DNA of 64,000 bases from positions 4,030,001-4,094,000 of the forward strand of contig JAKZAN010000005.1 of assembly GCA_023053545.1 (NCBI GenBank), written 5' to 3'. This DNA comes from Lepidurus packardi. Its lineage: Eukaryota > Arthropoda > Branchiopoda > Notostraca > Triopsidae. The translations under genes were made by a program, and so were the position numbers. Of the stretch, positions 31,696 through 43,200 are shown piece by piece (position 1 is the first letter of the stretch; every line of letters begins with the position of its first letter). The notes under the pieces were generated by a model that ran no database searches, was not told where the DNA came from, and saw only the letters and a program-made list of their open reading frames with translations.

Positions 31696-33503
31696 TTTCC
31701 TTTTAGTTACGTTGGAACTTCTTAACACTATTCACCCCCGAAATTGGAATACCCGGGGTTGGCGTCCTACGAAGACTTAGTTTTGTACGTAAGTTGTAGT
31801 AAATAGTACTATCTCTTTTGCGAGTGGTCTATGTCAGATAGACTGTCAAAAACTTTCTGAGCGTCTACTTCTCTCGGAAGACCTTTTTATAATCAGGATA
31901 ATCAACTAATCGTATACAGTGCACGAGGGATTCGGCGGGCGGCGTTCTGGAGGATATTTTGGCTGATACGAGGAGAATCATATTGTGTCCTTCATGCCTC
32001 TTAGCTTTCTATTACTAGTAGCAGCTAATTGTATATTCACCTGTAAGCAAAAAGAAGTTTCCTGGGTGCACTGTCTGCTATAACATCAGAGAGAGAATGC
32101 TAAAGCATGACAAAGACTATTGCTGAAAACTTCGCTTTAATATAGCCAAAATGATTATTTTTATATGTATTCCTTTTTTATTTCCTTGAAAGTGAAACTT
32201 GAAACAATATAGACATAATGAACAGCTGTGTCAATATAACCCTTAAAGCTCCATTTATTGGTTATAACAAAATAGCGTTGTGTCAAAAAATGCATAACAG
32301 TACAAAAGGTGATTATTGTGCCGTTCGAGGTGTGAGTGTTTCCTTATGTATCAATTGAATGTAGGGTTTCTTTTTGTTCGATATACTAGGGTAATGCAGC
32401 ATGTGGTGTTGGTGATATCCAGTGAAAACCACTTAACACGAAATCGAAGGGACCGGATTATTTTTTCGTGTTAAAAGGAATTCGTGCTAACAGATATATG
32501 CAAAAAACCTAGTTAATAAAAAAAACTGTCGTGACAACAGAGTTAGTATTCAAGCTTGTACTCGTATATTGACAGTCTATACATTTTAAAGCACAAATAA
32601 TACATTTTAAGGCATTTTAACAGACTGTAAATAAAAATGAAATGTTTTAACTGCCCACGGACTGTTGGGACGAGAAAGGCAAAAATTTGAAATTAAGTCT
32701 GGGATGTTGCTAAGGCTCTACAACACTTCCCATTGGCAGAGGGAGACGTTTGGTAAGTAGACAAAAGTATTTTGTGGTTCAAAAATATTTTTTCGCAAGA
32801 AAATTATCTTGTCGTTCCTCCAAGACGCCATGTTAGGTGGTTTTTGTTTCGTGTTAAAAGGAAACAAACGTATGGAATTGCATAGCGTTTTGCCCGGACT
32901 GGAATACCATCGTGTGTTTTCGTGCTAAGCAGTTTCGTTTTAAACGGTTTTCACTGTAGCTATTTTATCACGACGAGTACTACACAAAGTTAATGCAGCA
33001 TGGGAAACATGCTGCGATGCTCCTGGGATCAAATATAATCTTTCTGAAAAGAAAAGTGAAAGTAATTCCGCAATTATTCTTACAAAAATCGTCTATCTTT
33101 AAATCCAATTAAGTAAGCAATAGAGATGTAAGAAGTTACGAACATGTTTCATGTTATATTACACTGTTTTTGATCATTTTCCCTCCCCCTTTGTTTTAAT
33201 CGCTGCAGACACTACATCACCGGCAACGAACTGGCATCCGTACCTTTGTTCCGGGTTGTTTTTGTGAGCCCTCAAGTCCGCAGAGATAGCTGCTCGGGCG
33301 AGCCGGAGGAACACTTCGGATCCTCATTTGATGAGTAGGCTTATAGTATAGTATTATCGGCCATACCAAAGTTTCAGATAAATGGGCCAAAATGATATGA
33401 AAACACGCCAAATGTCGATATAGTTATTGACTTTCTATAAGTTCATACATTTCGTTACAATAGACATTATTTCTTTTCCTACAAGAGACCAGTGCTGAAT
33501 AAT
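31696..33503. other. Intergenic region hosting an inverted-repeat element
   Basis: About 1.8 kb without coding exons. Its main content is the inverted-repeat element at 32420-32956, listed separately. The flanks are AT-rich and otherwise featureless. Confidence 0.5.
32420..32956. mobile_element. Non-autonomous inverted-repeat element, pogo/Tigger-like MITE candidate
   Basis: The left end reads CAGTGAAAACCACTTAACAC from 32420. The reverse complement of the right end, ending at 32956, reads CAGTGAAAACCGTTTAAAAC. Extended to 24 bp the two agree at 21 positions. The subterminal motif TTCGTGTTAAAAGG occurs at 32465-32478 and again at 32848-32861. At 537 bp with no open frame it looks like a MITE. 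A terminus beginning CAGT and rich in TTAA/ACGAA motifs resembles pogo/Tigger (Tc1-mariner superfamily) ends. The right flank begins with TA, but the left flank ends ATATC, so a clean TA duplication is not visible. Confidence 0.6.
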
Positions 33504-34015
33504 TTAAAAAATCGTCGGCAAACGTTCGCTCCTTTTTTGACGATTGTAACTTGCTACATAAAACTTGAGAAAACGAAGCAACAAAAATGCACTGGAAACA
33601 TGTATAACCAGATAAAATGACATAAACGACGCAAGTAAAACTGCGTAATCAAAATCTTCCGAAAGCGCATATATGCTTACCCATCCACGTAGTACCAAAC
33701 CTGCCAGGCAGTGGCGCTGAATGGGAATATGGCCAATTGGATTAACCAGGAACCCGTTTGCCCGACCAGATCGGACCAGGCCATAGCTAAATCTTTTTTT
33801 TCTCTCTGTCATTAGCAGAAATTAAGAGATTATTGCATAATTTTATCCCCCCCAATCGCCAATAAAGGACATACAATACGTAAAAAGATGAACCAACCCC
33901 GCCTTACTTTCGTGCAGGTATAGTTCCAGTGACGTAGATGTACGAGGATCTGCTTCTTTCCAGGAACATAAATTGGACCGTTACCCCACCCTAAGGACCT
34001 CCTCCCAAAAGCCAT
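33504..34015 (-). CDS. Predicted small membrane protein, family not recognised
   Basis: A two-exon model on the minus strand: 33908-34015 (36 codons, MAFGRRSLGWGNGPIYVPG...) and 33504-33803, joined in phase 0 through a GTAAGG donor, giving 135 residues. The second exon has a conserved-looking soluble part (RANGFLVNPIGHIPIQRHCLAGL) and one or two hydrophobic helices (AVLLASFMSFYLVIHVSSAFLLLRFL), then a basic tail. The acceptor is a CAGAG sequence and could be used two bases earlier, so this junction is uncertain. Its start lies about 100 bp from the peflin start on the other strand, which supports it being a real gene. Function unknown. Confidence 0.4.
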
Positions 34016-34116
34016 AACAATTGTGCATCAAAGCAAGACTGACGCAGAGTTTCGCGAAAGATTTGTCTAGTAAGTTCTTAATAGTCGTGAGGTTTTTGAT
34101 GTTTCATTAATAACTT
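34016..34116. promoter_or_regulatory. Probable shared promoter, membrane protein / peflin
   Basis: 101 bp between divergent starts at 34015 (-) and 34117 (+). If the peflin start is actually in an upstream exon the interval would be even smaller. Inferred from geometry only. Confidence 0.35.
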
Positions 34117-35108
34117 ATGGTATATTTTGTAGTGTATCCATCATATCCAGGTTCGCAGCAAGGTTTATACCAACCCAGACAGCCAATGCAGAACCCGTCA
34201 GGTTACCCTGGAGGGTCCTTCAACCCTTACCAAAACCCAAATCAGGGCAGTCAAGGATCTTACAATCCTTATCAAAATCCAGCTCAGGGTGGCCAAGGAT
34301 CGTACAATCCTTACCAGAATCCTAATCAAGGGCAAGGTCAGGGCCCAGCTCCAGGAGGATATCCTGGAGCAAATCCACATGCAGCTTATGGACATCCCCA
34401 ACAGCCGCAAACGCCTGATTTGACGTCTTGGTTTCGTTCTGTGGATAAAGATAATTCAGGGAAGATTACTGCACAAGAACTACAACAGGCTCTTGTAAAT
34501 GGCAACTACACCAACTTCAGCTCAGAAGCCTGTCGTTTACTAATAGGTAAGATTTCACAAATGATACAAGTTCTGAGTTTCAAGTGGACGTTTTTGTTAG
34601 GAATGTTCGACAGGGACAAAACTGGAACGATTGACGTACAAGAGTTTCATAACCTGTTCCAGTATGTAAACCAGTGGAAAAGCACGTTTGAAACGTATGA
34701 CCGCGATAGATCTTCTGCTATAGATAAAACAGAATTAGAGCAGGGTGAAATAATTACCGTAGTCAAATAAAAAATAAGTTTTTTTTTTTTTTTTTTTTAG
34801 CTTTTCAGCAAATGGGTTATCGCTTTACTCCGGCGTTTTTTGACGTACTGATGGTCAAATTTGACCCCCAGAAGAAGAGGAGCATTACTTTTGATAACTT
34901 CATAGTTGCTTGTGTCCAGATTCACAATCTCACCGGTAAATTATCTATAATTAAGTGACAAGCGGAGAAATATAGGATAGCACCTGGTACTGATAAAACT
35001 GTTGTTTCTATTTCAGCCGCGTTTCGCGCTAGAGATAAGGAAATGAAAGGAGTTATTACGATCGGCTACGAAGATTTCGTCCAAGTAGCTCTGGGTAGCA
35101 GCATGTGA
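34117..35108 (+). CDS. PEF1: Peflin, penta-EF-hand calcium-binding protein
   Basis: Four exons, 34117-34546, 34601-34744, 34801-34935 and 35017-35108, give 266 residues. The N-terminal third is a Pro/Gly/Gln/Tyr-rich repeat in which NPYQNPxQG occurs three times, as in peflin. Five EF-hands follow. The first loop DKDNSGKITAQE and third loop DRDRSSAIDKTE have calcium-ligand spacing, and DRDKTGTIDVQE is the second. The two C-terminal hands (KFDPQKKRSITFDNF and the last) are degenerate and serve dimerisation, normally with ALG-2/PDCD6. The protein acts at ER exit sites as a calcium-responsive adaptor for the CUL3-KLHL12 ligase in vertebrates. The extreme N-terminus (MVYFVV) overlaps a possible 3' splice site, so an upstream first exon may exist. 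Intron 34547-34600 is 54 nt and stop-free. Confidence 0.9.
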
Positions 35109-37217
35109 AGTCAAATGACATGATCACTGCATTGATCAAATCTTGTGTGATGTTCTTTCCTTATTGGCAAATGAATTTTCATGCTTACAATCTCGACATT
35201 CTCAATACACGTATAATGGTAGCGTTCGCACTCGAATGGAGTTCAGTTTGTTCTTATGGTCATCTTTATTCTTTCAAATACTTCGGCACCAAAGAGCAAC
35301 TAGTAGGTGAACGACAAGGAAATACCTATCGATTTTACTGCTACATATTTGCGCGGCACACCACCCTCAAGCGCCCACACCATTATCATATGGAAGAAAA
35401 TATAAATAATTTACCACGTGGATCTCATTGAGTTTGATTTACATTTAACATAAAAACAGTGGAAGTATACTATAAAAAAGTTAGGTATACTTTTAGTCTT
35501 CAATAAAACATTTATAACTACGCCTACTCGTATAGGTGTTCTTAAATATTACATGCAAGCAAAGCCAAAAGATGTACCTGTGTAGTCTCAGTGTACCTGT
35601 GTAGGAAGAAAGTCTCTCGCTTTTTGAATTTCGTATAAATAATTACCTGCGTTTCTCAAAACCTTTAACCTGCTATAAAAGGCGTTTGTGACCCCGTAAT
35701 CCTATGAACTAAAACTGTAACAATTAAATGACTCGTCACCCGAAGCTGACAAGTGCGCGTAGTAACACTACGACCGTTGAATCATTTTCAATGCTAAGAC
35801 CGTATCAACAGAAATGCATTCGTTTCAACCTTAATTTATTTTTCTATTAAACATGGAAGAAAAAGAAAACGAATTGGACGGAGCCACAATAGTTCGTCTA
35901 TACGCTTTTGCCCTCCCCAACATATGTACCGGTATAGAAAAATTAGATCCTTTCTAGTTTTCAAATGAAAAACGCATAGAAATGAAGCCTCAACGCAGCC
36001 GCCAATATCTTTCAGCAAAGCACACAAAAATATCCGTAACTTGAAAAAAAAATTTTGGCTTGGGGACTGAAAGTGTGGCATCTAAGCCATTTCCCTAACC
36101 ACTGTTGGCAAACTTTTCAGACAAAAGGTTTGTATGTGGCTGTTTCTGCCGAGATAATCTCACCCTACAAAAGCAATAAAATTCAACTTGGTAGAGTCGA
36201 CAGGGCAGTAAACATTCCTGTTTTCCTTCCTGGGTAGTTATTTTGTCTTGCGCAGCTGCCCTTTAAGAGACCTTTGTCGATCGATTCACGCTTTTCGGGC
36301 GTCTTGTTACCCATCCAGAGCTGCATTTTGCCACCTTTTTCTTCGTGTAGCCTGGGGTGGTTTTCGTGACGTCTGATTGTGCCTCGCTCTCGGATGAAGT
36401 GTAGTAAGCAACAGCAGCAGCCGCCGCAAGGACAGCACACGTGACGTCACGGAAAGCGAATGAATGGCACACTGCTGATGCCTATACTTGTACGGCTGCA
36501 GCTTCGTCGACGTCTTTTACAGAACATTGGCCTACCCAAAAACCCCTTTTGACATGGCGTATCGATAGGGAAGAATGCATACACGAGGTAGCGCAAGAGC
36601 TTAAATGGATGCTCAGACGCGGAGAGCGTTTAGCGCAACGGAGAAGCAATCGCGAGTCCCCGAGCCGTTGGATTGCGCATTTGGTGCCGCTACAGCCATG
36701 CGCGGCTTCCATTGATCATTGAAGGCGAGCTGGACTGCAGCAAGGTTCATGTTAACTTGGCGAGGCCTCGGGAATAGTATCTGTTATGGTATATGTAGTG
36801 CAAACCCCAGAAGAATAGCGTGAATCCAATTTTGAGTACACAAAACCGCTTACTAAGTGATCTTTGCTGGGATAGAGACTGTAAAACGTGTCTACAAAAC
36901 GAGTACGGAGTTATCGAGGCTCATAAAGTTTGTCTTATTCACTTTCGTCTTTCCTTTGTGATGTATCGCCCAAAATGAGGGCGAACATTCTGATGAGTTA
37001 AGATGTACCTTGCCAACGACAACAATCAAGAGCAGTTGCTTGGCCTGGGTCCTCGTAGTGATCCTTTACCAGTATTGGTAATAGACAGAAAACTTGGCCT
37101 TCGCCAACAAGAGTCAGGGACTCCACAGGCCGCTTTCCTTCGGCGGCTAACCCAAGTTAGCAAGCAGTTTAGCCTCCAGTTCCGTGCTCGTCGGCTCCCT
37201 TGGTGCTGTACGCCAAG
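35109..37217. other. Intergenic, upstream region of RIM
   Basis: About 2.1 kb. No exon is convincing on either strand. Between about 36240 and 36720 the sequence is richer in GC and CpG than its surroundings, which may mark a RIM 5' UTR exon or promoter. The codon-like runs there are short and conflict between frames. Confidence 0.4.
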
Positions 37218-40200
37218 ATGGCGGATTCCATGGCCTTCTTAGCCAACTCCTCGGCCGGCGTACCCAAAACAAATTCCGTAGGGGTAGCTGCCGATCTTCC
37301 GCTTCCAGACCTGTCCCACCTAACGGAAGACGAACGCAGAATCATTGAATCTGTTTTAATCAGACAACGAAGAGAGGAAGAAAAGGAATGCGAAATCGTG
37401 AAGTAAGTTTGAAACACACATCTTCTACTCACCGACACAAAAAATCTTCCGCAAGGTTTCTACAAAAAATTATTAGAGCAAGAAAAAATGTGCAGCTTTA
37501 TTTCATACACTTGAAAAGAGAGCATTGCAGACATACATTTTTATTTTACGTTAAGTCTCGATGATGAGCCTCGAAATATACTGTTTCATAACGTTTGGGC
37601 TTTTTATGTGAAAAGGATGCAACAGTAGAATAACAACCTTTTCTGAGAAACAAAAAAAAATAACAAAAAAACAGAAAAATAACAAAAAACAGAGTTGTTC
37701 CTTTTCCAGTTTTTTATCTAACAAGTCATTCATTTGCGCGATAACTAGCATGCGGCACTACTTTGTATCTCAATACCCTCCCACTTCCGGTTCGATGGCT
37801 CTAGGGCGGCGCGTGATAATGGCTGCAACCAGCATTACCTCCTACCTCCTTCGAATACACCCCCATACCGTTGACACCCACACAAGGGTCCTGTGCCCCG
37901 TCCTCCCCCGCACCGAACCCACACTCTCTAAACCCAGCTCTGTTCGTTCCATTCGCCTCTTTTCCCGCTGCCTTTGACGCCGGTCGACGTTGTCGTTGCC
38001 ACGGATCAATACTGTCTTTGCAACTGCGGCCGGGGAGACCAGCCAGTAGGGTGGAGCGAAAAGGAGAAAGGGAAGGAGTAGGAACAACACAAAATTCTCT
38101 CAACTACATGGGGTTGTCCAGCAAGGGGAAACTGGGTGCCACTGCACCAAAACAGCTTCTATTCTTTCTCCCGCTCTTTCCCTTTTTCTGGCCTGGGTGG
38201 GGGGGGGGGGGGGGACCAGATTTATACACCTTGCTTGACCACTACATGTCCAAGGCAGAGTTCAGGGGCCAAGACCCGATCGAACATCAAACTTCACGGA
38301 AAGAAAGCTTGTACCTGCCGTCCAGGTAGACAAAACACACCAAGGAACAGGATAGAGCCCTAGGTCATGGGGTCAATACCAGAAAATTTCGTAAAGAAGA
38401 TAATACCTTTCCAATCTCGCCACGGAAGTCTCAGAGAATACACTGTCTAGATGTTGGTAAACGGGAGAAAAGCTAATTTGTTTTCAAACTCTCTATCATA
38501 GGAAGAAGCAAGACGAAGTGAAGGTGCTCGAAGAGGTAATCCGTCAGCGTGGGGAGCAGCAACGTAAAGTTGGTTCGGAATTAGACGCCACTTGTCAAGT
38601 CTGCTTGAAGACCAAATTCGCGGATGGCATCGGGCACGTCTGCTATTATTGTAATATACGCTGCTGTGCTCGCTGCGGAGGCAAAGTTACTTTACGTTCT
38701 TCCAAGGTGAGTTAAAATTCATGATTGCTGCATGGCTGCAGAAAGATCTTTCTACACAGCGCACTCTCAAATATGACACATTTTTGCTTCCCCAAAAAAT
38801 TCCCAAGGAGTTTCTAAAGAAGATTCCGTCTAATTGCACTCCCAGTACTTTTAATAACGCAGCACTCCTTTTGACAAATCTACTGTCCTTTTGCCTTAGG
38901 TGATATGGGTGTGCATCGTTTGTCGTAAAAAGCAAGAGTTAGTAATTAAAACTGGGCGTTGGATGCAAGGTATGCCTCCAGGTACCTTTCTTTTGGGTCC
39001 CAATATGGGTGCACCTAATACCGGACCACAGGCTTTTGACAAGCGACCCCGCTTAGAAAAAACCATGAGCTTAGAAAAAGACGGTGGTCGCACGGGCTCC
39101 AGCCCGGCCATGGGAATGTCGTCGTCGCACGCTCCTCTACAGCGCACCAATAGCCTTCAAAACCAAGGTTGTCATTCATGGAGATCAGCATCCGCTTTAC
39201 CGCCCCCGGAGACTTCCTCAGAGTACGTTTTGACTCGCTCCGGGAGCAGTAGTGCAGCACTACCAGCAGGGGGGCGCCTTTACCTTGAATCTGGACCAGG
39301 CTCCCGGCGCTTCTCCCTGAGTGGTGACGAGAGCCAGGGCTACGACGAGCGCGAGTACTGGCAGGAACGTGGCGGTCATTCCAGCTCGGGCAACCGACGA
39401 GATTATTACGGTCGCGCGCCTGGTCGCGACTGGAGTGCTAGAGACAGCGATTGGAACGAAAACGCCAAAGTTCGAAACAAAGTCTCCTCCGGTGCTCGTC
39501 CCATGCCAGTCCACGACAATAGTCGAAGTGTTTCTGGAGGCGTCTATACGGTGCGTTCGACGGGTTCTTCCCGTGAACACAGTGAGAAAAGCCGCAGCAG
39601 TAGTGACATGCGACGTGTAGAACCGCACGGCCGAAGTGATCTGAAACGAGACATCAATGTCAGTGGTACTGGCAACCCCGGGACCGGAAGCGGGCGACGA
39701 CGTGATATGGTGCGAGGCGAGACGGCCAACTCGGACGTGTCCAGCTCCGGTCGCCAGCAGCCTCCGCATCCCTCAAGTTACCACGGGGCTCCGGCGTATG
39801 GCCATCGCGGTCAACATCCCTCGCACGTGACTGGCGAGGAGTTAGTGCACGGATCTAAGGTCAAATCCACGGGTCCCAGTATTCCAGTGCGACACAGTCA
39901 CAGCAAACATCGTTCGGCATCTTCGTCGGAAGACGAACTGCGCTCAACTTCCGAGTGTACCAGCTGTGAAGACGTGGAAGCGGAAAGCGAGTCCGTTAGC
40001 GAGAAAGGTAAGTTTTTCTTTGTTGACTGTCAAACCGTAGGATTTTTTTTTTATTTTTTAAACTTTTCATAGTGGGCTGGCGAAATTTTTTGAGTTTCTT
40101 AACCCACAGTTCTGACCAGAAGAGTCTTCCTTGTGCATTTTGCTATTTTAGGGGAAGCAGAGTCGAGCGGTGAGAGACCTTGGAGGCAGGAAGATATCCT

Positions 40201-43200
40201 CAATGCGAAAATTAAGAACTTTTTAGCGGTGAGGGGCCATTTCAGTGTTCACGTCGTTTTACATTCATTCACACACGATGGAACGTCCATGTTTTTCTTA
40301 CTTTTCGCTCACACCTCTCCCTTTTTTCTCTCTTCTCCTTGATGTCGTTAACACTCGATGCAGACTCTGCAGTAATACTTGGTCTGTGTCGCAGCTGCAC
40401 AGGGCATGACGTCATTGGCTGTGTCGCTCTCTTTTTCTCGCCCTGTCTTTTATCTTTTATAGCTGTTGCCGCTCACCACCCACTCTCGCTATTTCTAGCC
40501 GGTCTTTTTTCCCTCTCTCCCCCTCTCTCTTTCTCTTTCCTGGAAAAGTTGAGATTTGGGGATATTTGAGGGGAAGGGGGGCGGGGCTGATGAGATCGAC
40601 CCATTTTCTACGAAGGCGGGAAAAGGTTATGGGGTTAACAAATTTTAATAGTGCAAAGCAAAGAAAGAAAGAAATATACTCTCTCCCACCTCAAGGTTGA
40701 AAAAAAATGTGTCTTCACAAACGGTTTCACTGGAAATTTTGCAACTCTTCCTTTGTGTCTGTTCCCTTCAGGACGAAGACATGTCAGACATCGAAGGTCT
40801 ACTTTACAACGAAGGCATTCTGTACACCCGGAAGATCCCCAAGACCTGCACCCCGCTCATCCACCTTTGGGTGGTCCACCTTGGTTGGCGGAATCCAGTC
40901 CCCATTCCGGGCGGAGCCGCCTCAACGGTCCCAATGCTCTGGCGTATTCTCACCAGGTTAACTTTGCCAAATCAACGCATGCTATCTGTGATATTTCTTC
41001 CCCTACGTGGAAATTAAGTGCCCCGCAAGCTTCAAGTAGTCCCCCAATTCAACGCTGTAAATCAGAAGGACGTGCCAACGCTCCGCCTTTCGGCGGGAAC
41101 AGCAACCGTCATATCAAGAAAACGGTTCGCTTCGACCCCGCCGACGTCGACGAAGACCAAGGCTTGGGCGGAATCGGGGACACTGAGCTAGATGATTTCG
41201 AGTCTTCCTTCGAATCCGACGGCCTTTGGATGACTCTGGAAGACATGCCTCTCAAAAACTGTGCAGAATCGCGGAGGGATTGGGAGATCATCGGTCGACA
41301 GAATTCCAAAGATTCACAAACTTCGCAAGCTAAAGATTCTGGTATCGACACGTTAACCTCGAGCGAAGATTCGCACCGCGGCAGCGACAGTAGGAAGGTA
41401 TTATATGCGAAAAATAAGCAAGTTGCGCGAGAAAAAAGGGTTCTTTACCCCCTCAATTGGCGCCAAGCCTTTCTAGAAAGGATGGCTGCATTTCTCTAGA
41501 AGTAGCTTTGGAGTAGCCGCCCGTAGATATATAACTACCGAAGGCATCTGAACGGGGCATGAGACGTGCCAGAACTTGAATTTGCATGACCTGTTTTTCA
41601 TACTTTAACGAAAGTTTTTTGGCTCTTTTTTTGCACCTGCACCGCGTTCGCTAAAGCACTGAATGCGCTTCAGCTTTAAGACAAGCTTGTTTCTGTCTAA
41701 TTCCTCCCTGGTTTGTGTTACTGTCTTTACTGTATCTTTAGTGTGTGTGGGGTACCTGTCACGTGTAACAAAACTTCTACGAGCGCGGGTAGTAAAGCAC
41801 TACATGACTCAAACGCGTCCCTATTTTGTCATTCGTTTAGCATCCTGTCACCTGGCAACCCAGCTCTGATGGCACCAAGATGATCGGTCATATGATTCTG
41901 AGCAAAACAGCCAAAGGTGAGACTTCTGCGTCCACATCCACTTCCAGTGCGGCTATCTTGGGGTTGAAAGTGGTAGGGGGGAAACCGCTGGAAAATGGCC
42001 GTATGGGTGCAGTCGTGGAGAAAGTCAAGCGAGGCAGTATTGCAGACACAGTCGGCCATTTGCGACCCGGTAAATTGACACCCTAAAAATCTCTGAACGA
42101 CCCATTTCCTTGATGATGTAATGTTCCTCTTTTCAACGATTTTCCTTGCCATCGCAAAAGGAGACGAGGTGTTGGAGTGGAACGGCCGCCCGTTACAGAA
42201 TCGAACCTTTGAGGAGGTTTACGACATCATAGCAGAATCCAGACAGGAACCGCAAGTCGAGTTGATAGTTTCCAGACCACTGAGTGATGTGGGAAGACCC
42301 GGGACGGTAGCTTCATCGCGATTAATGGCTGGAAACTTGACCAGAGGTGACAAAACTCCTTCGATTAAACTTAAAACCAAATCACAAAAAATCTATTTTC
42401 AACCATATTGTTTTGCTACTTTCTTTCCCTTAATTTTGTTTTAACAAAACACTAATTTCAAAGACCGTGAAAACCCTGGGGGGCACCGTTTGGCGGAATT
42501 GCAACGGGAAAGGCCAAGCGTGACAGTTACCTCACCGGGCTCTCCGGAGTCGTTACGAACACGCATTACGTCTCCAGCGTCTTGTGGAAGGGTGCAAATT
42601 AAGTTATGGTACGACGCGTTAGCTCTGCAATTATCTGTCACAATGCTCTGTGCAGTTGATCTACCCTTTCGCGCCAGTGGACATTTGCGCAACCCTTACG
42701 CTAAGCTCTTTTTGTTGCCGGATCGAAGGTAACACCTAACCGTTTCCTTACATTGTAGCCTTGCCTTACGTGACTTTTTATTCAGCGAGAAATCAAAACG
42801 CCGCACCAAGACCCTTACAAACACGGTCGAGCCGCGCTGGAACCAAACCTTCCTCTACTCGCACCTGAGACGGGCTGAAGTTCGCTCAAGACTGTTAGAA
42901 ATTACTGTCTGGGATTATGATCGTTTTGAAGCTAGTCGTTTTATTGGCGAGGTAAAAGATTGGCAGCTTATTTCAAATTACTCTGCTCGATAGAAAATTT
43001 CACTTAACCTTTACGTCTCCTTTAAGGTGGTGATAGATTTAAGCTCAAACCCACTAGATGACGAGGTCGAATGGTACTGCCTTACGACTCACGAAGAGTC
43101 GACCTATCAATTGGTAAATAAAATGAAAAATAAATATATTATAAACTGCTTATTATGCGACCTAAACTGCAATGAAGCCCAGAAAAAAAAAAGATAAAAG

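Noticed and set aside
38199..38214. Run of 16 G as a regulatory G-quadruplex
   Set aside because: A homopolymer in a RIM intron. Possible structure, but no evidence of function.
39260..39769. 169-codon open frame antisense to the large RIM exon
   Set aside because: It mirrors the GC-rich, Ser/Arg-rich RIM coding exon. The sense frame has the RIM continuity and phase, so this is a shadow.
40772..41017. Reading of the RIM exon as DEDMSDIEGLLYNEG...
   Set aside because: It stops at 41017 and does not connect in phase to the PDZ exon. The other frame joins both sides.
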